Of a stretch of DNA of 64,000 nucleotides, positions 63,000 through 64,000 are shown one piece after another. The DNA lies in IMG/VR virus record IMGVR_UViG_3300046507_000282, positions 1 through 64,000 of that record. The stretch is one strand, 5' to 3'. The notes under the pieces were generated by a model that saw nothing but the letters and a program-made list of their open reading frames with translations, was not told the origin of the DNA and ran no database searches. Both the position numbers and the translations under genes were made by a program. The stretch's first letter is position 1. Each line of letters begins with the position of its first letter. Source of the DNA: a virus.

Positions 63000-64000
63000 T
63001 TAGAACCCCACCGCGAAATACCACATTTGAACCCCGCCAGCCGTCGAGCAGAGAACCGGCACTGAGCCACCTGCCGCTAAGAACGCATTCCATGTAAAGT
63101 TGGTTGCGCTCTTGAAGTTGACGACGGCGTATGCCTGCGAATTACCGGATGCCTGGTTGCCGCTGCCGGCGACGTTAAGGCACGAATTCGGGAAGGCAAT
63201 AGGAAACGTCGTAGTAGTAGACGTGTTAGCCGCGCAAGGCGCTTGACCCCACTGAATAATCAGGCCGCTCGGCAGCTTCTGCCATCCACCGCTTCCGATG
63301 AGGGATGCAGAGCCGACGCCACTAATGACGAGCCAGTTTGATCCATCGCTCACCATGTCGAACGCGCAGCCTGATGGGATGGATACCGACGTGGAGCCCG
63401 TCAACGCATTGAAGATCACGCCGCTTGGCGTAGCAATAGTTCCAACCGCCGTAGATGCGTTGTAGAAGGTGAAGCGGAGGTTTTGCGTGGTAGGCGGCGG
63501 CAGCGTGGCCGTAATAGCCGATGAGCCAGACAGTTCAATGAGCGACCCCGTCTGAGACGACGAGAGAACACCCGATGCGGCCAAAATGGTATGCGCCTGG
63601 AAATTACCGAGCGCACGCTGCACAAACGCAGTCGTCGCCAGCGACAAATCGTTATCGAACTGCGCAGGCGTAACGCCCGTATCTCCGCCGAACAGTTGCA
63701 GCGCACCCTGCATCGTGCCGCCCGCCCACGTCACGGCATTCGATACCGTGAACGATGAGAACGCGAGCACCTGAATTTCGTCGTTGAGCGGAGCGGCGAT
63801 ATCCAGAATGACGTTCGCGCCGTCGGTCGCCGTATAGTTCGCCGAGGCGAGCACCGCACCATCCTGGATAACCATGATGTTGCCGGGCGTGTACGAGCAC
63901 GGGAAAGTGGTCTGCCCTGCCGTCGCCGTGAACGTGTGATACGAGAACGACGAGGATGCGGCAGCGCCCGCCAGAATGACGTTGACGCCGTCCGAGTAGA
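63000..64000 (-). CDS. Tail fibre protein A, C-terminal part (truncated by window edge)
   Basis: The frame runs off the right edge; 333 residues are visible. It contains two copies of a GANVIL/GVNVIL strand repeat, [20 protein letters not shown] (typical fibre repeat), [20 protein letters not shown], and [15 protein letters not shown] close to the C-terminus, like fibre B. Ends [13 protein letters not shown]. Receptor-binding role inferred from the family. The N-terminal baseplate-attachment part is outside the window. Confidence 0.8.
   Translation of the reverse strand, partial: YSDGVNVILAGAAASSSFSYHTFTATAGQTTFPCSYTPGNIMVIQDGAVLASANYTATDGANVILDIAAPLNDEIQVLAFSSFTVSNAVTWAGGTMQGALQLFGGDTGVTPAQFDNDLSLATTAFVQRALGNFQAHTILAASGVLSSSQTGSLIELSGSSAITATLPPPTTQNLRFTFYNASTAVGTIATPSGVIFNALTGSTSVSIPSGCAFDMVSDGSNWLVISGVGSASLIGSGGWQKLPSGLIIQWGQAPCAANTSTTTTFPIAFPNSCLNVAGSGNQASGNSQAYAVVNFKSATNFTWNAFLAAGGSVPVLCSTAGGVQMWYFAVGF

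Overview
The window looks like most of a temperate tailed phage genome (or prophage) from a GC-rich, probably Burkholderiales host. The evidence is both terminase subunits, a repressor/Cro-like pair, an antirepressor, an integrase, a recombination module, a lysis cassette, tail fibres and a tRNA cluster. The host is inferred from base composition and general protein character, not from any host gene. Portal, capsid and tail-tube genes are not visible. Both ends cut genes (1-96 on + and 63000-64000 on -), so the genome extends past the window.

Layout. At 0-0.3 kb there are two small + strand genes. From 0.3 to 27.9 kb nearly everything is on -. Transcription starts at terS (27.2-27.9) and passes a Dcm methyltransferase/ParB-like block (23.8-26.5) and a dense run of about 20 small early-type genes (16.3-23.7). 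It then reaches tail-fibre-like genes with an FAD oxidoreductase (13.6-16.1), two multidomain proteins with kinase-like, Nudix and ADP-ribosyltransferase-like domains (6.8-13.5), a Dam methyltransferase, an outer-membrane barrel and terL (0.3-2.9). A lone + strand serine recombinase sits at 26.7-27.2. From 28.1 to 38.2 kb, + strand operons hold an adenine methyltransferase, a MazG-like enzyme, a Lar-like protein, a GNAT protein and many small genes. From 38.2 to 45.8 kb, - strand: dUTPase, a 2.6-kb tRNA and tRNA-like region, an HU-like protein, a BRO-N antirepressor, zinc-binding proteins and replication genes. The switch is at 45.9-47.2. From 47.3 to 58.8 kb, + strand: exonuclease, RecT, SbcC-like ATPase, SSB, nucleases, a PrtN-like protein, integrase and small genes. 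From 58.8 to 64 kb, - strand: lysis genes and two tail fibre/chaperone pairs.

Regulation. Two dispersed signal families stand out. (1) At least ten sigma70-type promoters on both strands carry a 17-bp dyad, TCTGC-N7-GCAGA or a half-degenerate form, mostly in the 17-bp spacer between -35 and -10. This predicts one regulon controlled by a phage repressor. (2) Eight - strand leaders share TTCGTGACGCCA or a close variant 30-65 nt before a start codon. In five of them an inverted repeat overlaps the Shine-Dalgarno sequence of the gene. The S24-type repressor lacks both catalytic residues, so induction probably relies on the antirepressor. Many small genes below 60 codons fill the gaps between longer genes with ATGA or TAATG overlaps and are listed here.
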